Positions 25,410 through 38,829 of a stretch of 64,000 nt of DNA are shown one piece after another (positions within the stretch are counted from its first letter, which is position 1; each line of letters opens with the position of its first letter). The stretch covers positions 1,488,001 through 1,552,000 of the forward strand of contig BSBN01000850.1 in assembly GCA_027924645.1 (NCBI GenBank), in the 5' to 3' direction. The notes under the pieces were generated by a model. It saw only the letters and a program-made list of their open reading frames with translations, was not told the DNA's origin and did not search any database. The position numbers and the translations under genes were made by a program. This DNA is from Cunninghamia lanceolata (Eukaryota; Streptophyta; Pinopsida; Cupressales; Cupressaceae).

Positions 25410-25670
25410 CTAAAAACTATTTTCTACTATAGCTATCCATTGAAACTCTTTCCTAACACCCTTCATTGTTTCAGTGATTGGTGCACATATTCCACTAAAA
25501 TTTCAAATGAACTTCCTATAGAAGCTCACCAAGCCATGAAAACTTCTGGCTCCAAACATGTTTCTAGGTGAAGACCAATCTTGTGTTGCCTTAACCTTCT
25601 CAGGGTCCATCTTCAACCCCTCTTTAGACACTACAAAACCCAAATATACTAGTTCTTTCTGCATAAAACT

Positions 25671-26527
25671 TCACTTATCCATGTTCACCACCAACTTCTC
25701 TTCTTTTAACCTTTGTAAGACTGCCCTAAGATGTAGTAGATGCTCCTCCTTTCTTTTACTAAAAACCAAAATGTCATCCAAATAAACTATGACAAATTTT
25801 CCAAGGAACGACTTCATTACCTCATTCATCAATCTCATAAAGGTGTTGGGTGCATTTGTCAACCCAAATGACATCACTAACCACTCATAGAGTCCATCCT
25901 TGGTTTTGAATGTTGTCTTCTATTCATCCCCTTCTCTAATTCTTATTTGGCATGGTATCCACTCTTCAAATCAATCTTGCTGAAGTACTTTGGTCCACTC
26001 AAGCAATCCATCAAGTCATCCATATGAGTCAATGGAAACCTATACTTAATGGTTATATTATTTATAGCCTTTGAATCAATGCACATCTGCCATTTCCCAT
26101 CTTTCTTAGGTACCAGTACTATAGGTACAACACACAGACTGAGGCTTTTCCTAATCAGTCCCTTATCCAACAACTCTTGCACTTGTCTATTCACCTCTTC
26201 ATTTTCCATAGGTGTCATCCTATATGGTTCCTTGTTTGGTAAGCTTGCTCTCAGTATCAAATCCATGCAGTGACTTATGCTTCTAGTTGGAGGTAATCCA
26301 TCAGGCAAGTCCTTCATTAGTATGTCATCGAACTCACACAGAATTTCTTGAACCTCTCTGGGACCTTCTGCCCCTCTATTAGCTATCATAGTTTCTGGTA
26401 CTTGAGGTAGGAAGGCATAACATACCTTCTCCTTTTTGATTTCCTCTAGGAATTGTTTTCCACTCACTAGACAAACCCTATTGCTTGACTTAACATCCTC
26501 ATCCTTATCCTTCAAAGGATTCAACAT
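25671..26527 (-). pseudogene. Reverse transcriptase region of element D
   Basis: 26527-25943 has GLPP.R.I.H.MDL, PYRMTPME, VLVPKKDGKWQMCIDSKAIN and YFSKIDLKSGYH. A frameshift at about 25880-25943 is followed by 25877-25671 with [17 protein letters not shown] and [14 protein letters not shown], so the YLDD catalytic pair is retained. 'CIDS' replaces the usual CIDY. The enzyme would copy element RNA into DNA; the frame is broken. Confidence 0.85.
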
Positions 26528-26880
26528 GTACTCAACCCCATCCTTCTTGAGTGTAATGTAATTACTCTTGCACGATCATGAATGGCCTGCCTGTCATATT
26601 GCCAAGGTCTGTCCAAAAGAAGGTGGCATGCATCCATTTGCATAACATCACACATTATCTCATCTTTGTATTTTCCAAGATGAAATTTGACGAGGCATTG
26701 TTCACTTACCAATAACTGATGTCCCTTTTGCAGGCAAAAGACCTTGTATGGAGTGGGGTTTTTCAACCATTTCAGATTTAAGTTCTCCACCATTTCTTCT
26801 GACACTAAATTGTTAGTACTGCTGTTGTCCATAATGACCTTGCAACATTTCCCTCCAGACTTACATCTAGTTATAAACAA
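26521..26880 (-). pseudogene. Aspartic protease region of element D
   Basis: 119-codon open frame. IMDNSSTNNLVSEEMV corresponds to the active-site turn, where D-S/T-G is expected; here the turn reads D-N-S. Downstream DACHLLLDRPWQYDRQ is the conserved C-terminal motif (usually LLGRPWQ). Overlaps the RT frame by a few bases at 26521-26527, as expected for a frameshifted single polyprotein. Confidence 0.75.
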
Positions 26881-27070
26881 ACTTCTTCATTGTTTTGGTT
26901 CCTCTCGTACCTTCTTAGGCATTAGAATAACCTTCCTCATCATCAAGGATTCTCCATCCTCAGCATCTTCTCCAACTTTCGGTGAGGCTGCACTGGCATC
27001 ACTCCTCCTTAGCTTGTGCTATATGGACTCTAGTCTCTTTTCCCTTGCCACTGCTCTGTTGTACTTGAGG

Positions 27071-28060
27071 ACATTCAAATGCCCTATGTCCAACATGTCC
27101 ACACTAGAAACATGTTCCACTTAACCCTCTTCGTCTTCCAAAATTTCCTCTACCTTGAGGGTAATCACCCCTTCCTCTACCTCCTTGGGGATTGGCATGA
27201 GAAGAACTTTTTTCTCCTTGCTTATCTTGAGATCCACATCTAGGATTTGACTACCCTCTTCCTTTGGAGGGTTTACCTCTTCCTCTAAAGCTATTCTGCC
27301 TTCTAGAGATCTTTTCTTTGGCCTTCAATGCAAATTTATAGGCATCCTCTATGCTGGTAATTCTGACCATGCTAATTTCATCTTGGCTCAAATAATGCAA
27401 CCCATATACATACCTGGAGATCTTCTTGGCATCATCTTCAATGTGACCAACCTTGATGTTCAATCTGTAAAACTCTTCAATATAGTCTTGCACACTTTTC
27501 TCCCTCTGCTTGAGGTTTTGCAACATCTTGAACATAGTGATCTGATGATCAGCAGGTAGAAATTTTACCTTCAACTTGGTTAACATCCTCTCCCAGGTCT
27601 TAATCTTTTCCTTTCCTTTTCTTTGACTCTCAACTTGTACATGATTCCACCACAAAGATGCATGTCCTTTCAACTTTGAAGCTGCAATTTTTATCCTCTT
27701 AGGGTCTTCAATAGATTCCAACTCAAAAATCTTTTCCATCTCTAAAATACAGTCTATCAACTCATCTGGTTTCAGACTACCATTATAACTAGGTAACTCA
27801 ACATGGGGTTTACTGGCAATCTTTGTCATTGCATTTAGAAACCTCTTCTCATATCCATCTTCTCCTTCTTTTGCTTCCTCTTTAGTGATCTCTTCCTCCC
27901 CATTATCACTCACATCTTCTACAAGTACTCCTCTATGTTGTGTTCTCTCCATTGCATCAAACCTAGCTGGGATGCCTCTCAACATCTCTACCAATGTTGC
28001 ATCTCTAGCTCTTGGAGCAAGTCCTCTCCTTCTTCTTTCTCGGTGTGCCATGTATGTCAA
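27071..28060 (-). pseudogene. gag: Gag region of element D
   Basis: Open frame 28060-27251 with a Retrotrans_gag-like core (MEKIFELESI ... AASKLKGHASLWWNHV ... SVQDYIEEFYRLN). After a frame change, 27112-27071 encodes one CCHC knuckle, CF-stop-CGHVGHRAFEC, where TAG replaces a codon, probably AAG. Start chosen at the first in-frame ATG (28060), about 110 bases from the LTR. Confidence 0.8.
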
Positions 28061-28152
28061 TCCTTTGTAGTTCTAGGTTTCTTCTTCACTCAGCCTACAA
28101 CAATCTCCTTAGGATCCCTTAGGCAGTAATCCCACAGTCTCAAGAAATGCAA

Positions 28153-28170
28153 AACTTGGCTTCAATACCA
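28153..28170 (-). promoter_or_regulatory. Primer-binding site of element D
   Basis: Minus strand reads TGGTATTGAAGCCAAGTT, close to the plant initiator-Met tRNA complement (TGGTATCAGAGCC...), two bases from the LTR end. Fixes the right LTR as the 5' one. Confidence 0.8.
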
Positions 28171-28172
28171 CT

Positions 28173-29422
28173 TAATGCAGCTCAAGATCCAGGGGCTTTG
28201 TCAAGCTACCAAATCAAGAAGCGAGAATGATTAACACAAGTCAACAAAAACAAATGATTCTTTATTCATATGCAACAAAAGGATTACAATAGGAGTATAA
28301 TTGGCATTACACATGCATTGGCCTCAGCCTTACAACATTTCGAGATTTAGATCAAACAAATCTTGCAATCAGGATAAATCTTCTGGAAAAACTCCCAAAA
28401 ATGTACTACCGATCATCCTACGGGAATATCTACCTTCATAGTATGTTTTTCCCCTATTTATAGATCCCCAAGGTGGCCACCAACCTCATTACCTATATTT
28501 GCCATGTGTAAGATCCTCATTTGCCCTTGAAACAATTGTACAAGTGGTTAAAACTAATTTTTGTCGCCTTTTGCATGTGTAGCAATGATTTCATGCCTCA
28601 CTGGATGCGGGCTTTCGAGCCATGACTTGATAAGTAGAAGATTTGAGCCTCACCGAACAAAGTGGGAATTTGCAGGTTGACCAGACGTCAAGTTTTATAG
28701 GGAAAGTCTGCTTCACTGGATATGCAGGAGTTTTAGACATCACAAGATAATGTCAGGTGACCGGTGATATTAGTATAGAAAGTTTCTAGCAGAGAAAGGG
28801 AAGCGGAGGTTTTGAGGACCACCTGACATGTCTGATGAAGTGATAAATCCATGCCAAAAGGCTCTTTAGTGCACTAGCGGGGAAAACAAAGGCTGCCGAA
28901 TATATGCGGTGCTAATCCATTTTAGTACAAGTGGGCGAAAGGGTACTCACAGGATTGGTGGAGAAATAAGTTGTCATAGGACATATCCTGTGAGGAGAGT
29001 TTTTAGTGTTGATCCGGTTGCAAAGATTTTTAGCACAAAGTATTTGAAAGTGACTCATAGGGAATTGAGGCATCACTGGATATATCTGGTGTAGAGGGTT
29101 TTTAGAACAAATCTAGTGAAGGAGGATTTTAGTGCAATATCCATTGAAGCCTAATTTAGGCGCAAATCTGGTGAAGGAGGATTTTAGCGTAAAGCGGTCC
29201 AAATAGCTTAGTAGGCAAATGAAGGTAACAGGATATCTAGTGTGAGATGCAGATACTCATTTGGTCCTTCTTCAAGATCAATTCATCACTTGGCCAAAAA
29301 ATCTTTAGGAAAATTCTCTGAAATTGATCAATCAACTCCTGCAGCAAAAGAAATAACAAGAAAGTAAAACAAATCTTTTTGGTTGATGAGGATTGTACAT
29401 GAAGCAAAATGCTCCTGCATCA
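28173..29422 (-). repeat. LTR of element D (5' in element orientation)
   Basis: About 1.25 kb, direct repeat of 22115-23447 with many substitutions and a few deletions (one of about 60 bases near 29240). Starts TAATGCAG, ends CTGCATCA. Confidence 0.85.
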
Positions 29423-30735
29423 TTTCCATACTACATCTTTAAATCTCAACCATTCACAAAAAGATAACCTAAAAGTAACCCTAAGAACTAGCATCCAATA
29501 AAGTCATCTTAATCAATTTCCACCATTTATTTATACTTAATCTTGACCATTCATTCTTAGGTTTCTCTAGAAGTTAACTTGCTCTAGAAACTAATGCATC
29601 GCAACCATCCATTTCAATACTATATCTTCAAATTTAGACAATTCATATCCTCAACCAAAAATCTATAAATAAACCTTCATCTTCAATCAAATCATGAATG
29701 ATCAATCCATAGGTATGTGCTATTGAAATATCAAGAGATCAACATCTATCCTCCATCAAATTAATAATCAATGATCATCTTCTTAAGCTTGACAGGTACA
29801 TGCTTGACAAATCTTGCATGATTCCTTGTGCAACCACATCAATCACATCTTGAGCAATCAACTTCAACGAAGAGGGTTTACACTGGTAAAATTATCAAAT
29901 GTTTATTTTGTTTAAAGCTCTCTTTATCTTAATCAAAGGTATAGTTTGCTTTAGAATAAAAGGGTTTAATATGTATTTAATCACTTTGCATTTTATTTTA
30001 AATTAATCATATACATTTTAGCACGCTCACCTTGTCCCTTGTATAACCTTGGTTTTGTGGTTGAAGGTTCATTATTTTGTTGTTTTTTCATTTCTTGCAA
30101 AGGGTCATGTGGCTCACATAGGTCTTCAAAAAGAGAGTTTGGATTCATTGAAAAAGAACTTCAAGAGATTTTTAAAAAGTGGCCACATTAAATATTTGGA
30201 TCAATATCAAAGGAGACATGATAATTTGAAGTTGACCCTATGATGCTAACATTTTCAAAAAAAATTTACACGTGACTTTTAGAAAAAATCATATCTTGCA
30301 ATCTAGGTGAGGAAATCACATTTCATTTTTTGTAGGTGGATAAAAATATTAAAATGTATATTTTAATATTATTTTCATTTCAGATCTATGGTAGAAAATG
30401 ACATTTTTTTATAAAATAATTTTTTTTTTCAAACCCTTATTTATGGCATAACTTTTGCATATGAAATTGAATTTTGAAAAAAAAATTTAAAAATTTATTA
30501 TAAAATCACAAGGAATCAATTGGCAACCTCCATTATGTTGCTTGATAAGATTATTTTTTAATTGTTCAAGGATTTGGTATTTTTCTATTTTTCTTTAAGT
30601 GCAACCGTCATCGTATTTTCAAGACCTTGAACAATCAAACTACTAACATTTGTTTGGAAGATCATGAGTCAAAGATTTGGTTTCAATCAAATTTAATCAT
30701 TAAAAACTGAATTTTTGAATTAATATTTATTTTTA

Positions 30736-30985
30736 TTTGTGTTCTTGTGTGGTTAATGTTGTGTATGCTCTTGTGATATACTTTGTGCAATCTTGAAGAT
30801 AAAAAACAACTCATTCACTTGTGTGTGTACGTGTGATTATTGTTGTGTATGTGCTCCTCTTGCACGTTGTGTAAACTTTAGGATTAAAAGAAACTCATGC
30901 ATTAATGTGTTGTCTTTATGTGGATAGAGTTGTGTATGCTCTCCCCTTTCACCCTTAAGATCTTGGGGATCAAAAGCACTCTAGC
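30736..30985. repeat. Three degenerate tandem repeats of about 85 bp
   Basis: Each unit contains GTTGTGTATG(T)GCTC, then a 'cttt/cac' stretch and 'gattaaaag/gatcaaaag'. Units begin near 30736, 30820 and 30903. The region is rich in TGTG. Confidence 0.55.
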
Positions 30986-31679
30986 TACTTATGTTACCTA
31001 AGGAATGACATCACTTATTATTTCTTGTCACTTTTTGGTGAATTTGGAAAGCAAAAAGTGATTGTGTCTCACTTTATTTTTTATTTTTAGGGGGTCTAGT
31101 GACCTTGGAAGTGACATCCGAGAACTAGCCCAAGCCCATGTTGCAACAAGGTATAAAAATTCTAAGGAGAAGTTGTCACTTTGTCTAAGCTTGCAAGAAA
31201 TTTTATAACTTGCTAAGTGAAGGAGGAGAGTGGGTTACCCTCTCAAACTAGGCCACAAGAAAACCTTCTTATCTCATGGACTTGGACCTCATATGCCTTT
31301 AGGTTCTTTTAGGACTCCCCCAGAGAGCATGTATAAGCTTATAATAGAGGAATTTTGGTAGTTCATATTTATGATGCACCAGTACTTGTAGTTAGCCCCA
31401 TGGCGTTACTCACAATGTACCTCTAGAAATAGGATAGTAGGCCATGTATGATCTCATTTCACACCTTATAATGATCCTAAGGATCAAAAGTGGCTAGTGC
31501 TTCATCATGGACCCTATTATTCACACCTTGATCTAGGTATATTCATGGGCTTATAAGTGCAGACACTCCCACCTTCAAATAAAATAGGTTGTTGTTGTGT
31601 TTTATTTTTCTTCCTTTTTGTGTGAAGCATGTGTAAAACCTAAAATAGAAACAAGAAAAACCAAAGCCTAGTCAAAACA

Positions 31680-32170
31680 AGCATTATAGACCCATGGTTT
31701 GACAAGTTTATTAAACAAGATAGAACCCCCTTTAAGTGTAATGATGATAGCATTTTACAATTGAGCAAATATAATAATGATGATCCTTTTGACTTGATTA
31801 GAGCCAAACATAGCCATGCCCAAATTGATCTATACCAAAACCTAGATGCAATCATAATGAGAAAGCTTTTGCCAATCTATTATTGGCAAACTATGAAAAA
31901 ATTTGTAGACTAAGAACATGCTAGAACTAGCTATCCCTCAAATCCAAATCAAATATCTATTGGTCACCCATATAGTGACTTTGTCAAGGGAAACACCATC
32001 CTAGACCAAAATCTTCAAAGCCAATTCATGCTTGAAGTCTAAATATTAAAAGAAAAAATAAAATCCTTATCCTCTCATGTGATTCCTTCATCATCCAAAC
32101 CTTCAAAATCCTACCAATCCAATCAATTATCTAATAAAAAAATCCTTCTCTTCAGTCATCCTTATCTAAT
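31680..32170 (+). pseudogene. Decayed open frame of unknown function
   Basis: Frame starting AGC ATT ATA at 31680 reads about 160 codons with only two stops (TAA at 31910 and near 32039). It gives a Asp/Asn/Lys-rich sequence with DPWFDKFIKQDRTPFK and HPYSDFVKGNTILDQN. No domain recognised; Ser/Pro-rich tail. It could be the gag of a lost element or a chance frame; retained because stops are sparse compared with the surrounding AT-rich DNA. Confidence 0.3.
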
Positions 32171-32814
32171 TATGAGATGTATTTATTAGTAGATTTCACC
32201 ATATTAGAGAGAAGTGCCACTCTTAGATCCCATATTGCTAAGAGCTATGTGATGGGGTTGTATGGGTTACTTTGATGCCACTACATGCATCATAGCTACT
32301 CTTACTAATGTAGACTTTGTTTGTGATCCTTATACTGACATGGAGGGTCGATGGCTAGGTGATATTCAGATTTGACATTACTCTAGAGACATATTTCACC
32401 TGCAAGATAGGAATGGTTTGGTTGAGTCTCATCATGTCGACAGACTACTTAGATAGTTTGGAAAGGACTTTCTAGAGGATTTTCCCCTTGCCAAGACTTG
32501 TTATAGATTTGCATAGGATATGGTGGATGCTCAGTGTAGGGCATCCTTCTAGACCCTTTTAACTCCACTTAAGAGTATAGACATCAACAATCTTATCTTT
32601 CTCACTCTTTTTTTGTATTTCACTATTTTTTTGTATTTTGGAATGCCTTACTTGAATTTCTCACTTTTGTTCTTTTTGATGTTTTCTTGCTTTTTGGTTG
32701 CTCTGGTACTGTCTCTCTCTCTTATGATCTCTCTTTTTCTTTCTCTCTCCCACTCATATTTTTTTATTTCTTCCTGTAGAGTTACATGATCCTCCCAACA
32801 TTTTTGGCCAAGAA

Positions 32815-35800
32815 TGTCACACCCCAAAATTTGACTATGTTTTACTTTTTACTTGCATGTAATTAGTTGTTTATGAATTAATGATTTGACGTTATGTGAA
32901 AATGTCAAGATAAATCAATGATATCAAGAGTTTATGTTTATATGTTTAGAATTTAGACATGTGATTATAAGATGTCATGATTATTTATTCATAAGGTTTA
33001 TGAATTGACTAACGATGCACTAATCCTAGTTTGGTGATTGCAAGTTGTAACCAGGAAACAAGTTTTCTACCCTTTGAGAAAGAGAGGGAGATCACCATCA
33101 GAGAGAAGAGAATAGACGTATGGATAAGAACATATCGGTTTCCATCTAGGTCTTGTGTTTTCATAGTTTAGTGAACCTTCATCAAGTTTGGTAAGTTGTG
33201 TTTGACCAATTTGTCTATGTTTGGTTTTGATTTGAGAAAATCATCGATTGTCAACTAGATCCATTAAGCTTAGGTTTTGTCAAGAACTAACTCATGATAG
33301 TTTATGACCATCGTCAAGGAAATGGTAAATAGTCATTAATTCTTTATGTGATACATTAATATAGATTATATTTAAGAAAAAATATTTACTGGTAGTTAAA
33401 CTACTTTGTTATAAAAAATTCCTAATTGGAATTCTATTATGTTAATTATCTATTTTTGACATTTACACAAGTTTGAGAGGGCGAGAACACCTCGACCCCA
33501 TTTTTATATCTTGTCAAGTGTTAGAAACAACGTAAGTATACATTGTATACACAAATATTGAGATATATATATATATATATGAATGAATTTTTAGTTTAAA
33601 CCTCTTCTCTTGTTGTTGATAAGCTCTTAAGGGAACATGGTATACTTATAAATTAAATGCAATCACTTCTTGCTAAGTTATGGATGCTCAACTCCTTTAC
33701 TCCATGATGGATCAGAGAGTATGGAGGAACTTTTAAATAGTTTAGGGAGTGGTCTTAATGACCAGTCACTCCACCATCAATCTGCATGCACCATAGAGAG
33801 TGTTTTTAGGATTGAGTTTGGTAGGATCTCTGCAGGTAAGGCAGATTAAAGCCTTGAAAAGGCTACATTATCCCAGAGCAATGAGGGCCTGAAGGAGATC
33901 GATATGACCTAGTTGGTAACATGCTTTTGAGAGAGCTAAAAATAAGGCACAACATATGGTAAAGTGAGTAGAATAGAGAGCTCTGTTAACATAGAAAGCT
34001 TCATTATAATATAGAAATTGTCGGAGAGAAGATATAGAAACGTAGAAGGCCCGTGTTAAGTCAAGCTTAGGTAGCAAGGAGATAGTTAGAGCTTGTTGAG
34101 GCATTAGAAACTGATGACATATGGAGGTAAGGATGTCTTTGATAAACATTTGTTTCCATTCTTAAACTACAAGTCTATTACTGTTTGAATAAAAACAAAG
34201 ATATGTTTTCTTAAAACTAAGTGTATAGAGTATACAAAATAGAGAAATGAAGTTTGAATATTTGAAAGGAGACAATGATAATGCCATTGATATAGTAGTT
34301 TAAAACCATAGATTTTAAACATTTTAATGTTATAATTTCATCAGGAAAAATTGCAGATGATAAGTTTCTCATGCTAACACTATATCACTGAACCCATATA
34401 GTTATTATGTTGTTAACTTAGTCATTTTGGTAGACACTAGATGATGGAAAATAGATTCAAATAACTCTATTTAATCAAAGGATTGTAGGTCTATAGAAAT
34501 TTTTCATATGTTGTGTATACACTTGAACAAATACAAATTTCCTTTAGCTATAAAACACCAAATATGAGTAGAATGCGAGAGACTAATATTTGTTCACTAT
34601 TGAACACAATGTAATGTAGCCATATCCTATTAAGGTCATAGTGTATAACTAGATAAAGTTATATATGTACTTGCAAAGATTGAACCTTACTAGAACTCTG
34701 ATTTAAACCTAGGAGCTGTGAGGAGTAAGATTGTATAAGTTTTGTTGTTTACAATCAAACGATTTTGTGTTAGATATTCACTTATTATAGAATATATAAA
34801 AATAATATTGGTATCATTCTAAACACCTAGTAGAGTGATATAATATCACTTATGCATTCAATAACAATGATAAGTATTATCATTATATTCAAAGGATGTT
34901 ATACATGAGATCATAGCATGTTCTATATCAAAAGTCGGTAGACTTAAGAAGACCCAGAGATTGAAAATATTGTATTATTATTATTGTAGACTTAAAACTA
35001 TTCAGGTTGAAAGATAGAACTCAGTCACGAGTACTTGTGATAATGATAGTTTTCATTAAGATCTTCTATGAATGAGGATAAAAACTCATGTTCTATGTTT
35101 ATACATGATATGAGAAATGTGAATTCAAACAATGCCCAAGTGGTCAAGAGAAGACTAGAGGTTTTGGTTTCCATGTTATATTATTATAAACTTTTACTTT
35201 TGGGAAAACAAGAATATTTGTTATATACAAATGAGTTTGGATTAGAGAAGTTAAAACCCTAGAATCAACCCAGAAGAAATTAGAAAACTTAAAATCTCTT
35301 AAGTCAGTTAATACATTGATTTAGTCTATTGTATATTATGGTCGATAGTGAATAGTCAAGAAACCATATATCAAGACATGTATAATTTAGGAAGAGTCTA
35401 TGAAAGCGCTTATGTTAAATAAATGATTTCTTGTTAAAGTTAGAAAGTTTATATATATAATACAAGAGTGTTCTAGCTTTGGGTCATTGACTAGAATGAC
35501 AAGAAGTCATAGACCCTAGAATTTGTAAGTATGCAATGAGGAACTCTTTGAAAGGTTAAAATCACCTAAACCTACATATTGCATATATCCTAGATTAAAT
35601 ATTAAATTCTAAGTCAGATTGACTAGGATTTGAGTTTAGTCAAGATAATTTATGTCTAGAGTTACTAGTCAAGCAAGTCAAACTACAGGATGAGGTAGTT
35701 TCCAAGTCGAGTTAGAGGTGTGTGAACACATGACTACGCTAATTGCAAACATCTATTTATAGAGAAACTTTGGCCAAAGGGATGCATTTGTCCCTGCATG

Positions 35801-36386
35801 CATTAGTTGGTTCACTATGTTTAGATTGCATAACCTATCAAAATGATCATACTTAGCTAGAAGATTGTCTAGAGTCGTATGGTTGATTGAGTTACATAGG
35901 ACACAACACTAGGACTCAGATGGTAACTTGTTGGTTTCTTTATGTCTATACTCTTCATGAAGGGTAGGGCCACTTCCAAATGGAAGATGAGTGGGGGATT
36001 GCTGGTCTATGGTTGGAGGAAAAGCACTCGAATGATGCTCTCCCTCTATAGGTGAAGACTCACTGAGACTTGTGAGACAGATACCAAGATTCCAAATGCA
36101 GTATAGTTCATGATTGACTTATGATTTTCAAACTTATGTAAACTTATTCATATTTCCAAGTGCCAAGTATTTGTAATTGTAAAGTGATATGATTTCACTA
36201 TGAATTTACCTTTGAATATATTGTATTTTCAAGGTTGAAAAATATTCTGAAAAGATATGTATTTAATTCTTTGAGATTATGTAAATGACAAATGATAAGA
36301 AAAATCCATTCATGTTTAAACATGTTCATTTACTTTCTTAGTAAATTTTGTGAGTAATTCCAAGTAGTATGAGATGGTATGTTACA
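32815..36386 (+). repeat. 5' LTR of element E
   Basis: 3572 bases, TGTCACACCCC ... GGTATGTTACA. Aligns end to end with 41681-45256. Has an (AT)n run near 33562-33581 that is shortened in the other LTR. No protein-coding content accepted; the open frames seen inside are short and not conserved between the two LTRs. Confidence 0.92.
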
Positions 36387-36388
36387 TA

Positions 36389-36410
36389 TGGTATCAGAGC
36401 TACCAGGTTC
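36389..36410 (+). promoter_or_regulatory. Primer-binding site of element E
   Basis: TGGTATCAGAGCTACCAGG starts two bases after the LTR and matches the complement of plant initiator-Met tRNA at its first 12 positions. Confidence 0.9.
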
Positions 36411-37106
36411 AACACATGGACCTAGGAGCTCACTACAAGAAAACTTGTCAATATTCAGCAAATTGGCTAATGTTTGAAAATTGGTTTTATGCCAGTATGA
36501 CATGGAGAAGAACTAAGAAAACTACGAGGAAGTCTATTCCCCAAAACTTACCCAAGTTAGTGGTTAGGAAAGAACCAACTGAGGAGGTAAAACTCCAAGA
36601 GCATATTAACTATGCTGAGGGTGCATGGATGGAAGACTAAAACTTTGGCTGATGCTCTTAAGAATATTTGACTAGAGAAGAAACAATGTAAAAAATAGCT
36701 AAGAAACCCATTGTTCCTACTCGTGTATAGTTAAACCGAGTAAACAATCTGGTAGTTGCGACATGTCATTTGGGTGTGGTCGTGATGCCACTGCTTTAGT
36801 TAAATAGGTGTTGGAGGAGTACCTGCATGTACATCCACCCTCTAAGATTGTTTTACTAGATTCTGATGGGGAAGAGGAACCTAAGAAATATCCTTTACGA
36901 ATAGTGACATGTAGTCTTTTTGAGTTACCTATCTAAATAAGGATGTATTTATACCCAAAATAAATTATAATAAAGATGAGATTGTTTTGCACAAATCTAA
37001 GTTTTGTGAATAGATTTATTGATGAATTTTGAATTAATGAGATGCATTATTTCTGAATTGTAATCTATAACTTAATATGAATATCAGGTGTGATATAGAG
37101 TATCAT

Positions 37107-38200
37107 TATGGTTTGAACTCGAACAAATCTTGAAGATATTCAAGGAGAGTCAAATCCTTTTGAAAACCCAATTATTAAGATGGATTAGATATTGACCATG
37201 TTGAATGAAACCAAGGAAAGGCTTGGAAACCTGGAATAGGAAGTCAGGGGCCAAGGCAGATCTGAAGGAGAAAAATAGGACTTGCATCAAGGGGATGATG
37301 ATTATGTCCATGAAACTAGTACTCATAGTGAATGAAGGGAAGATGTTGATAAGACTAAGTCTCAAGAAGAAAAGAGAAGCAGACTTGGCTTAGAAATGTC
37401 TAGAGACATGAAGAAAATAACTCCACCCAAGTTCGACGAAATAGTATGTGGTGATGCTGCAAAAGCTTGGTTGATAGATATGGACAAGTATTTCAAGACT
37501 AGAATTACTCTAAGATAACCAAGGCATTATGGGGTGCCTATCAGTTGGTAGGTGAAGTGTCCACTTGGTGGATGAACAAGAAAATAAAGATGAGGCTAAG
37601 TTCTCTAGGCTTAACTTGGGATCAGTTTGTGGTCATATTTTGACATAGATGGTTACAACAACTTTTCTTCAACCAAAAGCTAATAGATTTTCAGAATTTG
37701 CGACAAGGAGAAATGTCAATGGTTGAGTATTGGGAAAAATTCACCCATCTCCTAAAGTATGTGCCACAATATCTGAAGGATGAAAGGTTCTGAATCAGGA
37801 ATTCATCATGGGTTTGAATGCCCAGATAGGTGGAGAAGTGGATGTACATGGTCCTACCACTATGGACCAAGTTTTTGAGAAGGTAATCAAACAAGAGCAC
37901 AAACTAAAGTCAATTTCTACATATCATGAGTAGAATCACAAGAGGTCTAATAAGTCACCAGCTTCTCAACCTTTCAAGAAAAGGAATGGAAAACATGATT
38001 TGAATAATAAAAGTGAGAAGGGCTTCAGAAATAATAGGAATGGACCCAGAGATGAGAAGAAAAAAATAATTTTTTTGGAAGAATGATAATATTTTAGGCA
38101 AACATGTTGAAAAGTGAGGACCTCCTAGATGATGTTTCTCTTGTGGTGGATATCATTATGCAAATCAATGTCCAACCAAGAACCAAGGAGTTCAATAGCA
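37107..38200 (+). pseudogene. gag: Gag of element E
   Basis: Pieces in shifting frames. The capsid start is visible near 37420 (ITPPKFDEIV...AAKAWLIDMDKYF), the family-typical opening of gypsy gag. Near 37690 LRQGEMSMVEYWEKFTHL follows. A zinc knuckle at 38133-38171 reads CFSCGGYHYANQC, one residue short of the usual CX2CX4HX4C. Followed by protease. Confidence 0.75.
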
Positions 38201-38289
38201 TAGTAACACACTACCTACCCAACAAGGAACTTTTCAATAGAGGATCCAAGCAGCTTTGGATAATCACTAGGCATAGAACCATATTACTC

Positions 38290-38620
38290 CCATAGACACG
38301 GTAGGTACTTTGTTTGGATTTCCTATTTCTATTTTAATTGATACTAGAGAAACTAAAAGTTTTATTTCTCCAAGAGTATTGAATAAATTTCCTAGAAGAG
38401 CTGGATATATGGCTAAACTCTATAGTCAGTTAAATATACTAACCAAACTAAATCTCGGGTAGACCAATGCCTGTTTGAAGCCAAGATTGATCTTCCTAGT
38501 TTTTTAACTGAGGAGAATTTGTTTGTAGCCCCCTAGGTTCCTATGATGTTATCTTAGGAATAAATTGGATATGGAGACATAGGGCCAATGTTGATTGTTT
38601 TGTAAAAATAGTTGAGTGTC
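38290..38620 (+). pseudogene. Aspartic protease region of element E
   Basis: FGFPISILIDTRETKSFISP: the active-site triplet D-T-G reads D-T-R (Asp at 38340-38342). Farther on, a YDVILGINWI-like motif is visible near 38545-38575 (cctatgatgttatcttaggaataaattgg). Inactive. Confidence 0.7.
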
Positions 38621-38829
38621 TAGATGATGTAGGAAATAAAGTCAACGTGCAAGGCACAAAAAGATAAGTCAAGATCAAACCAATCTTTGTTATACAATTG
38701 AAGAGGGCTAGGTGAAAAGGATGTCAACTCTTTGTAGTCAAAATGGAAAAAGTAGAAGAGGATCCTAGTAATCAAAATGTAACCTTGGAGAACTATCATT
38801 TCCTTCAAGATTTTTAGGATGTTTTCTAG

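Larger units (their letters stand above)
22115..29422 (-). mobile_element. Element D: decayed full-length Ty3/gypsy retrotransposon
   Basis: LTRs at 22115-23447 and 28173-29422, TAATGCAG start and CTGCATCA end on the plus strand (inverted termini), flanked by TTTCC at 22110-22114 and 29423-29427. Gene order on the minus strand is gag, protease, RT, RNase H, integrase, i.e. gypsy order. An initiator-Met type PBS adjoins the right LTR. All coding parts are broken by stops and frameshifts. The two LTRs differ at many positions, so it is an old insertion. Confidence 0.9.
29423..32814. other. Spacer between elements D and E
   Basis: AT-rich. Holds a tandem repeat (30736-30985) and a decayed open frame (31680-32170), listed separately. 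32290-32560 on the plus strand also reads through with few stops but shows no known motif. 32580-32780 is CT-rich low complexity. Confidence 0.4.

Noticed and set aside
33561..33582. (AT)n run as a possible origin or regulatory element
   Set aside because: Simple microsatellite within an LTR.
33868..34149. 93-codon minus-strand frame in the 5' LTR of E
   Set aside because: The same region of the 3' LTR (42740-43020) does not keep it open, so it is not conserved.
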